From NCBI GenBank assembly GCA_037952775.1, contig JBANAY010000003.1:16802001-16866000 (forward strand): a DNA stretch of 64,000 nucleotides, written 5' to 3'. The position numbers were made by a program, and so were the translations under genes. Numbering within the stretch: position 1 is the stretch's first letter; each line of letters starts with the position of its first letter. Source of the DNA: Clonostachys chloroleuca. Lineage: Eukaryota; Ascomycota; Sordariomycetes; Hypocreales; Bionectriaceae. Positions 21,888-34,676 of the stretch are shown piece by piece. The notes below the pieces were generated by a model that saw only the letters and a list, made by a program, of their open reading frames with translations, was not told the DNA's origin and ran no database searches.

Positions 21888-24800
21888 AAATGCCTCGTGA
21901 TCATCTTTGGCATTGCTCTGCTGCTCAATGGCGCGCGCTGGGGCTTGGTTGATGGATGGGGAGAGATATTGTCCAGTGGGTCTGGTCAAACAGGGCGGCG
22001 TTCAAGCACACGTACTGGTAGCCCCGTGTATCATGGGGCTGGTGGCAGGAGTAGTTGCATTCTGGGCAGCTGGGCAGGCAGGAGGAGTGCGCCCGTGGTG
22101 CGGCAGCTGTATGAGGGTGGCCCATGACAGGTCGTGTCTCCCGCCCAGCGGCAAATTGATCTGTGTCTCCGAGGTGGTGATAGTGGTTAGTGGTTGTGGA
22201 GGCTGCACCCAGAAAGAAGCGGTGAAATGTGTGTGGTGGAGCTCGCGACACACTGCGCCTACCCGTGAGCCAACATGCCAGGCTTGGGCCTACCAGCAGG
22301 CGCCATGCAGGCATTCGCACTGCGAGAGCCAGCGCCTTCCGCCGCTGGGTGGTAGTGGATCCCCAGGAAGGCTGGTACGTACCGCTCTCACGACGAATCA
22401 GCTTGGCCAAGTACGTACTCCTAGGCCGGATGCCTCGCATCCTCGTAGTGTCTCAAGTTGCCGACGATGTGCGCTGCACAGAGACCTACCAACCGTCCAA
22501 CACATCGGGAGAAGCAGGGGCCTCCAGGCTGCCCAACGCAACCATTAACCATATCCTCCGGCGGACGAGAAGGGCGGGAGGGAGGCTTCCGGCGGTATGC
22601 TAGGTGTAGGTTAAGCAACTGTTCCAGATCCAGCTAAAGGTCGGTCATTCAGGGACTTGCCAGATACCTCGCCAAGCACAGGTCATTTGCAGTGGCCACA
22701 TGTACTGGTCAGGAGACTGGAACGAGGTGGCTCCCCAAACGCACCAGCCTTCACTTGCTCCCTTTGTCCATGCAGCCACAATGCAAGAAACAATAACATC
22801 CCACACCCTAGTTGCGAGTTGCAACTGTCAAGGCTGCAACACTAATGCCTTCTCTTGCCCGAGGTTGCATTTGGCGCTATGAAGTACACGCATCCATACC
22901 ATACCGCGCAATGTATTGTATACCTTATGCATGCATGCAGGCGAGTCCTGCACGGGACAGTATGCACGTACTTGCCGATGAGATTTCTCAACACATCAAA
23001 GTGCAACAACATCTCACCAAGCTTGGGTTAAAGTCTCCCACGGGTGCGTCTGGCAAAGCACCTCCTCACCCAGCACTAATCCAGCCGGGCTATTGTGCTG
23101 GCTCCATATCTGCGGCAACGCAAGCCTCTCGAGTTCCAGGCCTCCATAGTCCCCGTGGATCCAGAGACACGACTTTGAAATGCGACGGGCTGGCGACAGG
23201 GAACTTTAAGGTGTAATAACTCGCCGCCGAGCACCAATGTCACGTTGATAAGCCCCGAAACGAGTCGGCCCTGGCCTGACTAAATTCAAGTTTTCGATCG
23301 CTGGGGAATGGGTGTATGTTCCAGCCAAGATACGCCAGACAAGTGCTGGAGGGTATGTGGTCATCACAGCTCCAGAATCAAGACGTATATTATCCGGATA
23401 ACCGAAGTGAGCGGGTTGCTCAGGCCATAGGAAGAGTCACCAATCGAGATTCGTAAGACGGTGTATGTGTGATGTGCCAAGTTGCGGGCGAGCGAGCACC
23501 CAAATTCGCGGTTCGCTGCAGCTGCATCTGCACCCGCATCTGCCTTACCCTTGATATTATCGTGATGAACTAGGGCCGCCGGGACGCATGTGTGTGTGGC
23601 TGGTCATGTATTATCGGGCAGAGAAAAATACTATACCGGCTCTACCACACAAGATAAGGAAGCCGTCTCTTGTTGGGAGGGAGTGGTGGGGGTGTGTTTT
23701 CGCGACGCCGTTGTAGCCTTCATAGCGTCACCTCGAATAATGCGGGGTAGGGAGTGGAGGGGGTGTGTATACCTACGCAAAAGAGGCTGCTACTGATTGT
23801 GTGTTTGACCACTCCATCAACATCGAGAGTTCCGATCGCCACTAGCGGAGATAGCTAGAGCCTCTCATACGCATACGAGTTGCACTTACTCGCTTGGTCG
23901 AGAGACGGAACGAAAATTCGACGCAACCACAGCCGACTCTAGGGTATTGAGGGGATACCCACCATGATCGTCCCTTGGCCGGATTCTCACTGGTCAGGTA
24001 CGCATGGATGGTTGGTAAGAAATGATCGAGAGATGGTAACGGTGATGCAACGCAGGAAATGTGAGAGCACAGCGGTGCTTGTGTTTTCGATTCCAATCAA
24101 AACTGCGGAAGAAAAAGCACCTCAAATCGAGATGCCTAAATCGAGGAATGGACATGCCTACGCAATTTACTGGGCACCTACCTATGAATTAGACATGTTC
24201 CTTGCCTATCGCTGCACGCTGGCCAATGTGATATTACGACGACATACTCATCTGCATCATGGCCAGCAACCCCGAGTCAGCTCCTGTGCTACTATAGCCA
24301 CGCGGTTCCATTCCCCGGTCCCATAAAAAGGTGTCTAGCTCGAGGACAATCAATCCTGAGCCGACCTAGTCAATACCATGGCCAGACGGCCCTTTCACAT
24401 ACCCAATGGCAATCGTGTCTCAGGTTCCCAGAGGTACGGGGCATACGCTCCCAGTCGGCTGCCAAGGTGACGAAGCACAATATTTCCCTTCGCGACATGG
24501 TAAGTCAGAGCTGTAGACCCTCACTTGGGCCGCCCTACAGAGCCTGGGCATGCATCATCCCAGGATGTGACGGCCAAACTCGACGAGGCTTACACCTGAC
24601 AATTCCCTTCCCGAATTCTCGTTTGGAATCACCCTGGGCGCCATAGGACGTAGGGGCAGATGAAATCTATCCCGAATGAAACGAGTCGTGCCAAGAAAGT
24701 AGGTTAGTTCTGATAATAAGGCCGCAGCGCCGTGAGACATGGAATCAAAATCCCGAGCATGGCGCATCCTGGTCACCGCGTCGTCTGCAGAGTTGGTGTA

Positions 24801-27800
24801 CACTGAGGGCAGCGTTTTGTTGGGTTGTTGATCACCCAGACAGAGAGGTGCGAAAGGAAAAGGACTCCTTGTCCCGAAACTACCTAGGGAAACGCCGTCT
24901 GGTGGGCGGCATGAGCGGGCCAAGGTATTTAGAGAAATGACACGCAGTCTGCTGTTTTAGTAGAATTCGTCATAGCCGACAGGCATGTTTGTCACGGTTT
25001 GACGAGTTTCCAGGGTGAGAGTGTGAATGAGTCACCACCAGCCAAGTCGGTGTCGAAACGCTAGTGATTGATTGCGGTGGACAGGCTTCGAGCAAAATAA
25101 CGAAAGAGAAAACCCGGCGCCATGAATAGAGGCAGGCGCAGCAAACTAGCTTTGTTAGGGGATGGCCTGTAAGAACGCACGAGGAGATGGTTGCACCCTT
25201 GAAACCTTGGGAGGATGGATTGCGCGAATATGGTGACATGACCAGCCAGGCTGTGATGTAGGCGAGGCAATAAAAGCTGAAGGGTGCGCAATGCAGAGAT
25301 CGTGACGGGGCCGCCCGCTAACTGTCCATTACTCCGGCTCGGCTTGATGACGAGGCCTGCTGACCGTGTGCTCAGGAATGGCGTGGGTATGGACCTAGTA
25401 CATTCTCGCCTCCAGCTGGCGATGAATTAAGACCTAGTATAGTGGTGCACGATGGAGGTAAAAAAAAAAAAAAGGGGTGACATTCAGCACTGCAAATGGA
25501 GATGATGGAGCGGCATCACTGCCTGCTTAGGCTGGTACGACAGGCGGCGCCCCGCCGCAACAGAGCAGATTTGCTTGGGAGGCTGCCTGTCGTAGACTTG
25601 CCTAGGCTGCTTACACCAGCAGCAGGTGAAATGAGAGTTGCAATCCACCGCCGTCAGGATCGGGGAACGGAGCCGTCACGCACTGAGGAGTGACCTCAGA
25701 TATGCATCATGCTGGGTTCCAGGCCGTGTGGATTGGATGTGTGTGGGCGACGCCAGCCAAAGGTCCTCACATCACCCTCTTAGGCCTCCACTTCTGGTTC
25801 GAAGCCGGGGCCAGGAATGACTGCCTGCCTGCCTGGGTCATCAGCTGGCGGAGCACAATGGGCGGACGGTGGGTGGCTCTGGGCTGGGTTGGGGGCGGCA
25901 CAAAACAGGTCGAACAGGGCACTCAACACAGCAGATCCAAAGGGGTTTCAGGCGGAGGCGCCCAGTATAATTAGCCCGCTAAGACCGCTAGCAGGCGAAC
26001 TATGCCTGTGGATGATCCCTCAGCGGGCTCAGTCTCAGCTGCTCCTGTGGCAGGGAAGGGCGGTGGGGTCCTGTAGAAACGAGACAAGCAAGGGGAGGAG
26101 AGGGGGAAAAGAAAGGACCCAATATGAGCAGAGCGCGGGACAATCATGCCTAAGTAACCGGCTTGGTGAAGGATCCTTGGCTGCCAGTCATCTCTGTGCG
26201 TTGTGTTTCCTTTTGCTGGAGTGGCCTAATGAAGCCATAGCGCATCGGCTACCACATACCAGCAAGGCTCCTCGCAGCAGCTCATTGGTTGACCAGTCAA
26301 TTTTGCGGTTATCGTCCTTATCCCAGTGATGTTTCTTTGCTGATTGACGTGGCCGTCAGGCGCATGGAGTCACTCCTGTTCTCAGGGCGCAAGTCCTGGC
26401 CTGCGATGCTCCAAATCAGATCCACTTGTAACTATGAAGTGATGTTCGCCCGGAAGTTGCACAGTCGTTCGCTAAGATTCGGTACTTGATGATCTTGTAT
26501 TTTTCGTATTGGTATCCCCAATGTCATGTCGTGTTGGGTCCAACGGCCTGGATGTCATGATCATAGACCGGAACCTTGTCGCTGTAGGCATCGACCTTGG
26601 TGTTTCTGCCTGGCCCACCTGAGGTATTAGCCGATGGCGGCGACAATCTGCACAGTGCAGCTGACTACAGTCGCTCATAGCTGTAATGGATGGCTGTGGA
26701 TGGATGGATGGATGTGTGGTGGTTTCGCTTCAATGCATCAATCACCTCGTCTCCCGTGCTGAGCAGGACCATTGGATCCACTTCGCTCCGAGGGAGCCTG
26801 CCCCCATTTTTTCTAGGCGCCCGGGCGGTGAGGTTGCCCTTTGCTCCCTGTGTTAGGGAGTGCAGGGTCACACTTGCCAGAAGAGGAAATGACCAGCTCT
26901 TTCCGCTCCGCCTCACTGGGCTCGTCTCAACTTTGCTTGTGGCTCCAGCTCGTGTGGGAGAGCGAGTGGCCGAGATTGACTGTATGTATAGAGTACATGT
27001 GCATGTACATATTTGTATGTGGACGCATCCCTTGCCCGTATGTACCCATATACCTGCGCATCCAAGTACAGCGCCGACCCCGAAGGCCATCAGGGATAGA
27101 AGATCCATCGTCACAGTCTATTTTATCGTATGCTTACCTTGCCTTAGACAATTGCAATACTTCTCCTAATTCTCGCTCGCTCCAAATAGTAGCAGAAAAG
27201 TTCTTCTGCTAGCATGTGTGTCGTCCCTGCTTATTGTGGTGCTATTTCAAGATTTGCACCAAAAGCCACCGCTAACTTTTGTGATCCTTGAGGCCGGGCT
27301 ATCCAGTTGGCGAGACCTGCAGCTCCACCAGAGCTCATCACCCACCCTTTCAAGTTTTCCTTTCTTCCTCCCCACAGCATGGCGGCACAGTAGCACCAAT
27401 TCACTATTGAATCCCTGGGAGCCTTAATAATAAGTCACCGTAACTGGCTCCGCCGGCTCATACGCTACGTTGAGAACAGCAATCTGCAGATGCACAGCAT
27501 CATTCGTCGTACAGGCTGTGAAAGCAAGCCCACCCGAGCTGTGTCAAGCATTCTTTTGGCTCTGCCTCCTATTTGTTTTTGCTACGAGTTGCAGAAGCGC
27601 TTTGCTAATCCTCTCCCTTGTCCTACATGCCGATGTCCCCTTTGAAATCCCAAATGCACATTCCACAACCAACAGCCAGTTTAATTACTATTCGCAGAGG
27701 AGGGATTTGGAGAGGATAGTCATCCAAGCCCCGGCCTGCAATGGGGGTGCGGAACAAATGACGTTAGAGAAGACCGCTGGCTTCTAAACTGGACCTCTTG

Positions 27801-28732
27801 GCCAGAATAATCTCCCCAAGTTGCCTGGCGTTGTACATATGATTAGAAACGTATGGTCAAAAGTGTAGGTCTTCATTCCTGCATGATAGGCCCACTCCGA
27901 CTCCCCCAATCACTTTAAAATCTGTGCTATATATCCGAGGAGGGTGTCCCTGATATCTGTATCCAAGGGGGGTGGCAAAACAGGCTGACCCGATGGGCCA
28001 ATCCCGGCCCAGGCTCACATTCACATCCTACCTAAAGTAGATTTTGCTGGAATCCACATGGATGGACATAAGAGCTGTTGTACACCTAGTCCCCAAATCA
28101 TCGATGGATCCCCACCTCTCCCGGTGGAGCGTTCCCAAACCACCTTCAGGGCACGACACTAGGACCCCAAGCCAACAGTCATGCGGACACCCCCCGTTGC
28201 TGTGGTCAGCGCGCCAGGAGGCGGACAGCCAGCATGTCTGGCCGCGCAACCTTTACGGCCGATGTTCTAGCCCGACGCCCATAGCGTGTGCCCAAGCCCT
28301 TCCCCATCCCTTGGATGGATCCGAGAGCGGCAAGGGATAACGTTTCGCGGGAAGTTTTTGGTGGGGTGGGCAGAATCCATGTGCGGCCTGCCTGGTTAGT
28401 CTCACAGGTCGAGAAGGCTCTATTCTTGCGCTGGCTGCCGACAGGGGCTTGGTAGGGTTCGAGTGGACTCCCCTTAGCAGGTTGCCATCGCTTCACGATG
28501 CTGTCTGTTTTTGAAACTCCCGAGCAAATCAACCTAAGCGCCTGCCTGAGCAAACTTTGCCTTTCGCCTTCCTCGTCACATTCCACCCGAGACTTTGAGC
28601 GTTGCCATGGCCGAGAGGAGCAGTCCTGATTGATGTCTTGGGCCGGAGGGGGCCGTCCTGCCTGGCTAAAAATGCGCCCTTGTTGTAATGAAGGCTTCCG
28701 AGACACATGGGAGATCTCAGCATGCTCACTTG

Positions 28733-28744
28733 CCCCCCCCCCCC
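28733..28744. repeat. C12 homopolymer
   Basis: Twelve consecutive C bases in non-coding DNA. It is a likely site of length error in the assembly, relevant to the frame breaks found elsewhere in the window. Confidence 0.8.
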
Positions 28745-29004
28745 GGACGAATACTACGGTGTTGTGTGAGTGCGTGCGCGTGTGTGTCAATGTACTCCCG
28801 TCACACGATGAGAGGCTGCCACTGGGCTTGTGTGGACAAAGATGCCTCACATGCGTTGTGCATGCGTCTGGGCCTGGGATGGGATAGCTCCATCAGACTG
28901 GCAAGCCGCAAGCAAGCCCGGTCACGGTCATGGTCAAGGCCGTCGTTGTCGTCGTCCGCACTCGCGAGTGGGCACCAACAGCGTGTGTGTGCATCCATAA
29001 TATT

Positions 29005-29020
29005 ATGTAGGTACCTACAT
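29005..29020. repeat. Perfect 16-bp palindrome ATGTAGGTACCTACAT
   Basis: A self-complementary 16-mer about 880 bases before the 29.9-kb gene. TAGGTACCTA-type sequences recur in Sordariomycete intergenic DNA; partial versions are also seen in this window near 34262 and 59300. It may be a binding site or a dispersed motif. No function is shown. Confidence 0.6.
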
Positions 29021-29895
29021 CCAGATCAAGAGGCTGGTCTCCAACGCATGTCCACCCACATTAATCAACGCGCGCTTTCGAACTATCGCCTCCGCCGGGC
29101 CACCAACCAGAGTAGATGATGGATCCCTTTTTCATGTTTCCATTTCTAGCCCGGAATCCGGTCGGCACACCCCCTGTTTGGACCCATATGACGCAGCCTT
29201 CCACTTGACTCCCGGCCTACCACACGCTTCTATCCACAATCTCAATGCCAATCCCGGTAAGGGTGCTAAAAGACAATCCTGCAGAAAGAGGTTTTGTATA
29301 TGCACAACTCTGGCTAGCGCAGTCGTAGCCAGGGGACTGGAGGACCCCCTGTGCTGGGACCCGCAGTCGCTTCGATCTCCCCCGTGGATGCAACCCGCCG
29401 GGCCTGTTTGCTGGCTGGTGCATTACGATGCTAGTGATTGATGGCCCATGTCGCCCTTTTTTTACTTCAGTTTTGATTTCTCGCCTACATGTACTTTGTC
29501 TACTGTCTCCATGGCCCACAGGCCACCAGATCCATCCATGGCCGACTTGGCCTTGATCCGACTACGACTAGGTCTAATATGTAGCCACTTATTATTGTTC
29601 TCCAGACCATCCTAATGTGGCACATGTTTTCTCACTCCCTGGCGCAGGGAACCACCTCATAGTAGCGCCTTCCAATGTCTTTCCGGACTATGATACATAA
29701 CCCATTTGATCCCAGGGCTTGTCCATCTCTTCATCGACCGGACATCTGACTACTTTGAGGACCTCTGACATTTCTTAATTCTTCTCAGCGTTTCCTTTTA
29801 AACCAACCATCACTTCTCTCACATCTTATTTCCTTCCCTCACCATTACAATAACACGCTTCTCTACATCACATACCGCCACCCACACTACCCATA

Positions 29896-30905
29896 ATGTA
29901 TTCTCTCAACGGGGGTATCTCTCCAGGTTTTCTGCCCATGGAGCCACAAGATGCCTTTCTTGACACCTGGGCTACGCAGCAAGCTGTTTCCGAAGCATCT
30001 CGACGACGATCTCGAAGCAGTGTACAATATTCTGGACCATCTATGAGAGTAGTGAAGCCCACCAGCGCCAGCAACAGCCCAAGAAGACCCGCTGCATCTC
30101 AACGAAGACCCATGGTTGTAAACGACAACCAACTCTACAAGCGGCCACAACACGTACCCGAGCAGCTTCCCATCTCTCGACCAGCAAACCCCAGAACCTC
30201 ACGACCTGTTAGCTGGCATCCCAGCTCACAATTTTACGGGATTCAGACCAACTATCAACTACCGCAGCAATACTGCCCTCCCACCACCACTCGGTTATTT
30301 CCTGACCAGCAGGACGCATCCACTGGATGTCCTTCGCTGTCACCAATGATGACCTCCTATTCACCCAACACATCTCCCTCATCTGGATTCTCCCCTCTTC
30401 CTGTTGAGTACCCAGGCACTGTCCCCCAATATCTGAACCCTACTGGCTGGGATGTCATCAACACCAACAACAATGGATCATATTTCCCCATTTACACGGA
30501 GTTCCCAGCGAACGAGACACCTGTTGCGGAGTCCACCGAATGGCAACCATACATGCATGGTCTCAGCAATACTACGCCTCCTACTCCCGACTCGACCATG
30601 TACTCTCAACAGCCCCAGCCCGCGGTCTCTGAAGATCCAGTTCGCTATGACACACGGAAGAGCCCGAGGAAGAGGGGGAGATACTTGTAGGAATGGGCCT
30701 TTACGATGCTCCGGAGAAATATGACGAGGATCCTCAACTGAACAACTATCGATCTACTACTTCATCCCTCTTCAGCTCCACCTACCGTGCCAATGAACCC
30801 ACTGGAAAGGGCCTGAAGCTCGAGGAGACCTGGGAGCCTCCCACCTCTGATGGTGAGGAGGAGGATGATGAGGAGGAAGAGGATGACGAGCATGCGTCCG
30901 CATAA
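29896..30905 (+). CDS. Conserved fungal protein of unknown function, with an apparent frameshift
   Basis: The first 250 residues are Ser/Pro/Gln/Asn-rich and look disordered (TSYSPNTSPSSGFSPLP, STEWQPYMHGLSNTTPP), much like a transcriptional regulator or adaptor. As written, the frame ends at 30690. A second frame continues at once with EEEGEILVGMGLYDAPEKY, then LNNYRSTTSSLF, EPTGKGLKLEETWEPP and an acidic tail ending at 30905. This second block has the look of a C-terminal motif shared by many Pezizomycotina hypothetical proteins (GMGLYD, EPTGKGLKLEETW). Removing one AC from the (AC)3 run at 30650-30655, or adding one base there, joins the two into one protein of about 335 residues reading ...YDTEEPEEEGEILVGMG. 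So one gene is called, interrupted by a likely indel. The function is unknown to me. A long gene-free region lies upstream. Confidence 0.72.
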
Positions 30906-31069
30906 GCGAGACATCACTCAAAACCTACGCACCTGATGCCAACTGGATTGGATCAGAAATACTGGCATGATTAACGACGAATACATTGGGACTGAATTAT
31001 TCAACTGGCGCTTTAAACTAGGAATGGCATTGGGACGGGCATTGTACGGGCGCCCGCAACGGTGCAATG

Positions 31070-31106
31070 AGCGGATTAGCAGGACATGAATACCCAGGCT
31101 CAAATT
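31070..31106 (+). repeat. 37-bp direct repeat, copy 1
   Basis: It matches 31255-31291 with two mismatches over 37 bases; the last 24 bases are identical. The copies are 185 bases apart, 165 bases downstream of the 29.9-kb gene's stop codon. Confidence 0.85.
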
Positions 31107-31254
31107 AGCGATTATTGAATTTTATTAGATAGAACCCCACAAGTGGAGTAATAACAACCAAATCCAGTACCAGCTGTGTTGGAACCGTGACATTCTCCTC
31201 TCCTCTCTGCGTGCTTTACGAGCCAACACTCCAGACACATTTTGTTCAATCCAA

Positions 31255-31291
31255 AGCGGATTATCATGACATGAATACCCAGGCTCAAATT
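31255..31291 (+). repeat. 37-bp direct repeat, copy 2
   Basis: Second copy of the element at 31070-31106. No inverted ends or coding sequence are visible between the copies, so this is not an obvious transposon footprint. A small local duplication is more likely. Confidence 0.85.
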
Positions 31292-34200
31292 CGATGACGC
31301 TAATCAAGCGAACAGAGCCGCCAGTGGATCCCTGTCAGACATGTGAGGCCGGGTCCGTGCAATCCCTGCTAACTGACTTTACCGGGCCTTGATTGGATGG
31401 CAAATCCCAAACTCTCGACTCACCCCCGCTGGTTCCTTTTGCACCCCTGCACCCTGCGCCCTGGCGGCGGTTTTCTCTTAATCCACTTCGGAGATGCGTC
31501 GCTCACGGCCTCTTTCGCGCCACATCATTCTCCACCGCGTGCCGTGGCTTGGGGGCTGTCAAGCCACCAAGGCATTCCTCGATCGTTTGTGGCGTCTGGC
31601 GTTTGCAGAAACCGCCGGAATGACAGGCAACGACAACAAAATCCCAAGGGGCAGGGTAGGCATTTCGCCGTAAGCCACAGGGAAACGAGATCATTCCAGT
31701 CCCCGGAGCAAATGGGCAGGCGCTGGGCCGCGTCGGATGCAGCAAACGGGCGAGCATGAAATCCAGGCTGATCTTAGCAGGCGACCGACAGCCAAGGATG
31801 GCTGCCCCCCTCACCTCCCCATCCTCTTCCATACTTTTGGGCACGACCACGGCCCATGTTCCCGCTATCAACCTTTCGAGTCAGTGCAGCGCGTTGGGTT
31901 TAATGGGGGGGCAGCATGGCCTTTGCGTCCCTCACCCGAGCGTGGTGGCTTTGCCCTTGCGCGTGCAGGGGGCGTTCTGAAATAGAGCACCGACCCCGCC
32001 ATGGGATCATGCCCGGCCTTGCCTTGCGCTATGACTGGCTGGCAAATGGTACTTGCCGCGTTCTCGCTCCCTGGCCAGGGCTGGAGGGACCAAAAGGCGA
32101 GGCCAGCCGGCAAGGTACCAGGTTTCTGCGCGGGCGGACGTGCGTCGCTGTGGCCCTCCCCTCCTCTTTAAAACCAGCCCATTACATCAGGCTGCGTGTC
32201 TCCAGGGATGATGTGTGGGTACGACGACCGCCGGTCGGTCTGTCTGATGGAACAGCTCGCATACTTTCTCATCGCAGGAGCAGCCCCGGGGGGGCGACAT
32301 CTACGGGGGAGGGAATAATTCTCAAAGCGCAGCTCACGCATCACACATTTCGGGGGCGCGGCCCGTGCGTGACCACCGCATTGATGGCTTTCTACTACTC
32401 TGTTTATCGCAGAGTAGGTATGCTGCTAAGGAGGCCCGGTGTTGATAATGACTCGGGCCTAAACCTTCGCGGCTCCTCGAGAGTTTCTAGGCGAGAGCGA
32501 CGTAATGTCACTCGCGACTTGGCTTTTAATTTTCATGCCTATCGCGTCCCGAGCAGAGAGAGTGGCTTCTGCCGCCAAGCCGCCTATCACGACTTTGCTT
32601 AGCCCGGCTCTATGTAATGAAGTGCCATGGTCGGCTGATTAGATCTGTGTGATACGAAAGAAGCATGGCCCAGTCCCCAGGACCCGAGCCTTCCCACCCA
32701 CGGATTGCTTGGTGCTCCAGGGGATGTCGGTTTTGGTGGGGGAGAGAGAAAGGTGGAGGGATGGAGGGGGGCGTGCAAAACATAATTTTCGTTGATTTCA
32801 CCTGTTATGGCAGCGTACATATTTGAAATAGCCTTGGGCAAGCCTGCCTCGGAGGAGACGTGGACCCTTGTCGAGCGCGCCGGCGCCCTGTTTAATACCT
32901 ACCCCTAACCTAACCAAATCATTTTGGTGGTCGACCACTTGTTGGGCCTTCCTCCCGGCAGTCCCGTCCAGCGTGGTCGATCATTCAAGGCTGTCTTAGG
33001 CGCTGGGCTAAGCCCATTCCCTTTGCATCGAGATGATGGCCCAGCGCCGCCGCCGCCTAGGCATGGCTCCTCTTCGCCCATAACCCGTAACGCCTTACCT
33101 AACGGTGGGTTGGTCACCTGCCCGCCGAAAAAAGCACCTCCCCTCAGAAGTGCGCGACGCACTGTAATTGTCACACCCGCCCAGGTCCAAAATGGAGGGT
33201 GGTAAGAATGGTTATCAAGAACAAGCGACGGAAACGACGCGTACGCTCCAAAATTGAGAGGTACCGGTCTAACGCACAATTCACTCATGCCGCCAAGCTC
33301 GGCCTTGCGACAATAAAAATGACGAGCTCATGAATGAGATGTCATTTGTAACGCCAGACACGCTGGCGAAAGGGCTGGGAGGCATGCAGAGGCGGAATTA
33401 GCGTACACTCGGGCGACCGGTCCACGTTGGCAATTGCAAGACTTGAGTTATTGGGCCCCCTCCCCGCCTTGCATTGTCTGTAGAGGATAATTGACCGAGA
33501 GCACGCCAAAGGCTGAGGAAGGACCCCGTGTCATGTCTGAAAATATGTGTTGCATATCATTTCGGGCTTAGGATACGATGAAACAGCAGCGGCGCCCGGG
33601 ATCAGAATCATTTCGATGTTGTCTCCCAGTGTCATTACCGAATGTAGTCCGGCTGGGATCGCATGAGGGCGGGTGGTCAAGACAACGCAGTGGGATTCGG
33701 ACTCGTAAACGAGGACAGAGCGGATCGTGGAGACTTCTTTTCTCACTCATTCAGTTGCGGAGTCGCGGGTCAGTTTTGGCTTGCGTACTTCTCGGGATTG
33801 GGGATGGGCCAGGCACCGAAAGTAGCCGCCAGCAAGGCATGTCGAAAAGCTAGTTTGGGGTAGCTTGCGAGGAGAGGTGCATGCATGCATACGTCCATCA
33901 TTTCGGCGACGCGCAGGATCATGGAGGGACTATGGAGCATGGTTGGCCTCCTCCCAGCGGTACGCCAGGATATATTAGGTCACGTATGGAGGTTTCAGTC
34001 GTTTATTGGGAGCCCTGTCTCAGTGCGGTAAGCCCATTGACACTGGTGATGGGACCGGCTGCTTACCTCCATCCCTCCTTGCCCTTGAAGGTGCTGGATC
34101 GGCACAGCTGCTAGCACCTCAGGTGGCCCAGAGCGTAATACTACCTGCCTAACCGTAGTATATTGAGTAGGCCGGCAGGTACCCAGGCCCCAGGCGGCAG

Positions 34201-34676
34201 GCAACCTAGGCACCCTCTGTCCGCCTCTGTGTGACTGTGTCAGTGGGCGCTTACACACTAAAGGTACCTAACTCCTAGAGGGAGAGTCATGCCAGCCATG
34301 TCACACTAATAGCAGTGCAGCAAGGCCTGAAGGCAATAAGATGAGGTTGACATCGGTCCAGAGACCGCCAAAGTCTTGGGCAACTAGCCCCTCTCCTCTG
34401 GGACCACCCTTGTTGTGGATGCTTCTGCATTTTGGAATTTTTTATACCTTCTAGCTCTGTTCGAGAAGGTGAAAACCCCAAATTAAAGAGGAGACGACGA
34501 AAAATTCATGGCAGGGAACAAGACGAGCTGTGAAGGAGCTGAAAAATTCAACTACGTTACGCCCATCGTCTAACCCAGCACCAACAAATCACACACCGGT
34601 CTAAGACTCCTCTTTTCCTCTCACAAGTTCTTGCCCCCCTTCCGATCGCTCTGTGCCTTTCGACCACACCGCAGGG

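Larger units (their letters stand above)
21888..29895. other. 8-kb gene-free stretch upstream of the conserved 29.9-kb gene
   Basis: I find no gene that I can support. Open frames up to about 210 codons exist on both strands but overlap, show no known motif and have skewed composition (Cys/Trp/His/Arg-rich). Contents noted: A14 at 25460-25473, TGGA tandem repeats at about 26688-26714, a C12 run at 28733-28744 and a perfect 16-bp palindrome at 29005-29020. The last 150 bases before 29896 are pyrimidine/AC-rich, like a fungal 5' leader. Such long upstream regions are common in front of fungal regulatory genes; non-coding RNA cannot be excluded. Confidence 0.5.
30906..34676. other. 3.8-kb gene-free stretch containing a direct repeat
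   Basis: No supported gene. Two 37-base near-identical direct repeats lie at 31070-31106 and 31255-31291. A frame of 228 codons at 31916-32602 has no recognisable features. The end of the stretch (about 34560-34670) is pyrimidine-rich and is probably the leader of LAS1. Confidence 0.5.

Noticed and set aside
21907..22548. 213-codon plus-strand frame (and a 171-codon minus-strand frame over the same DNA)
   Set aside because: Cys/Trp/Arg-rich composition, no family resemblance, two mutually exclusive frames, and it begins in the 3' flank of the pfkB gene.
28450..28475. T-loop-like GGGTTCGAGTGG that might mark a tRNA
   Set aside because: The 5-bp T-stem does not pair and no D-arm or anticodon arm is present upstream.
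28206..28850. 214-codon minus-strand frame
   Set aside because: No motif, crosses a C12 homopolymer and a GT-rich repeat; composition is not that of fungal protein.
31916..32602. 228-codon plus-strand frame in the 30.9-34.7-kb gap
   Set aside because: Arg/Ser/Cys-rich, no motif and no homologue recognised.
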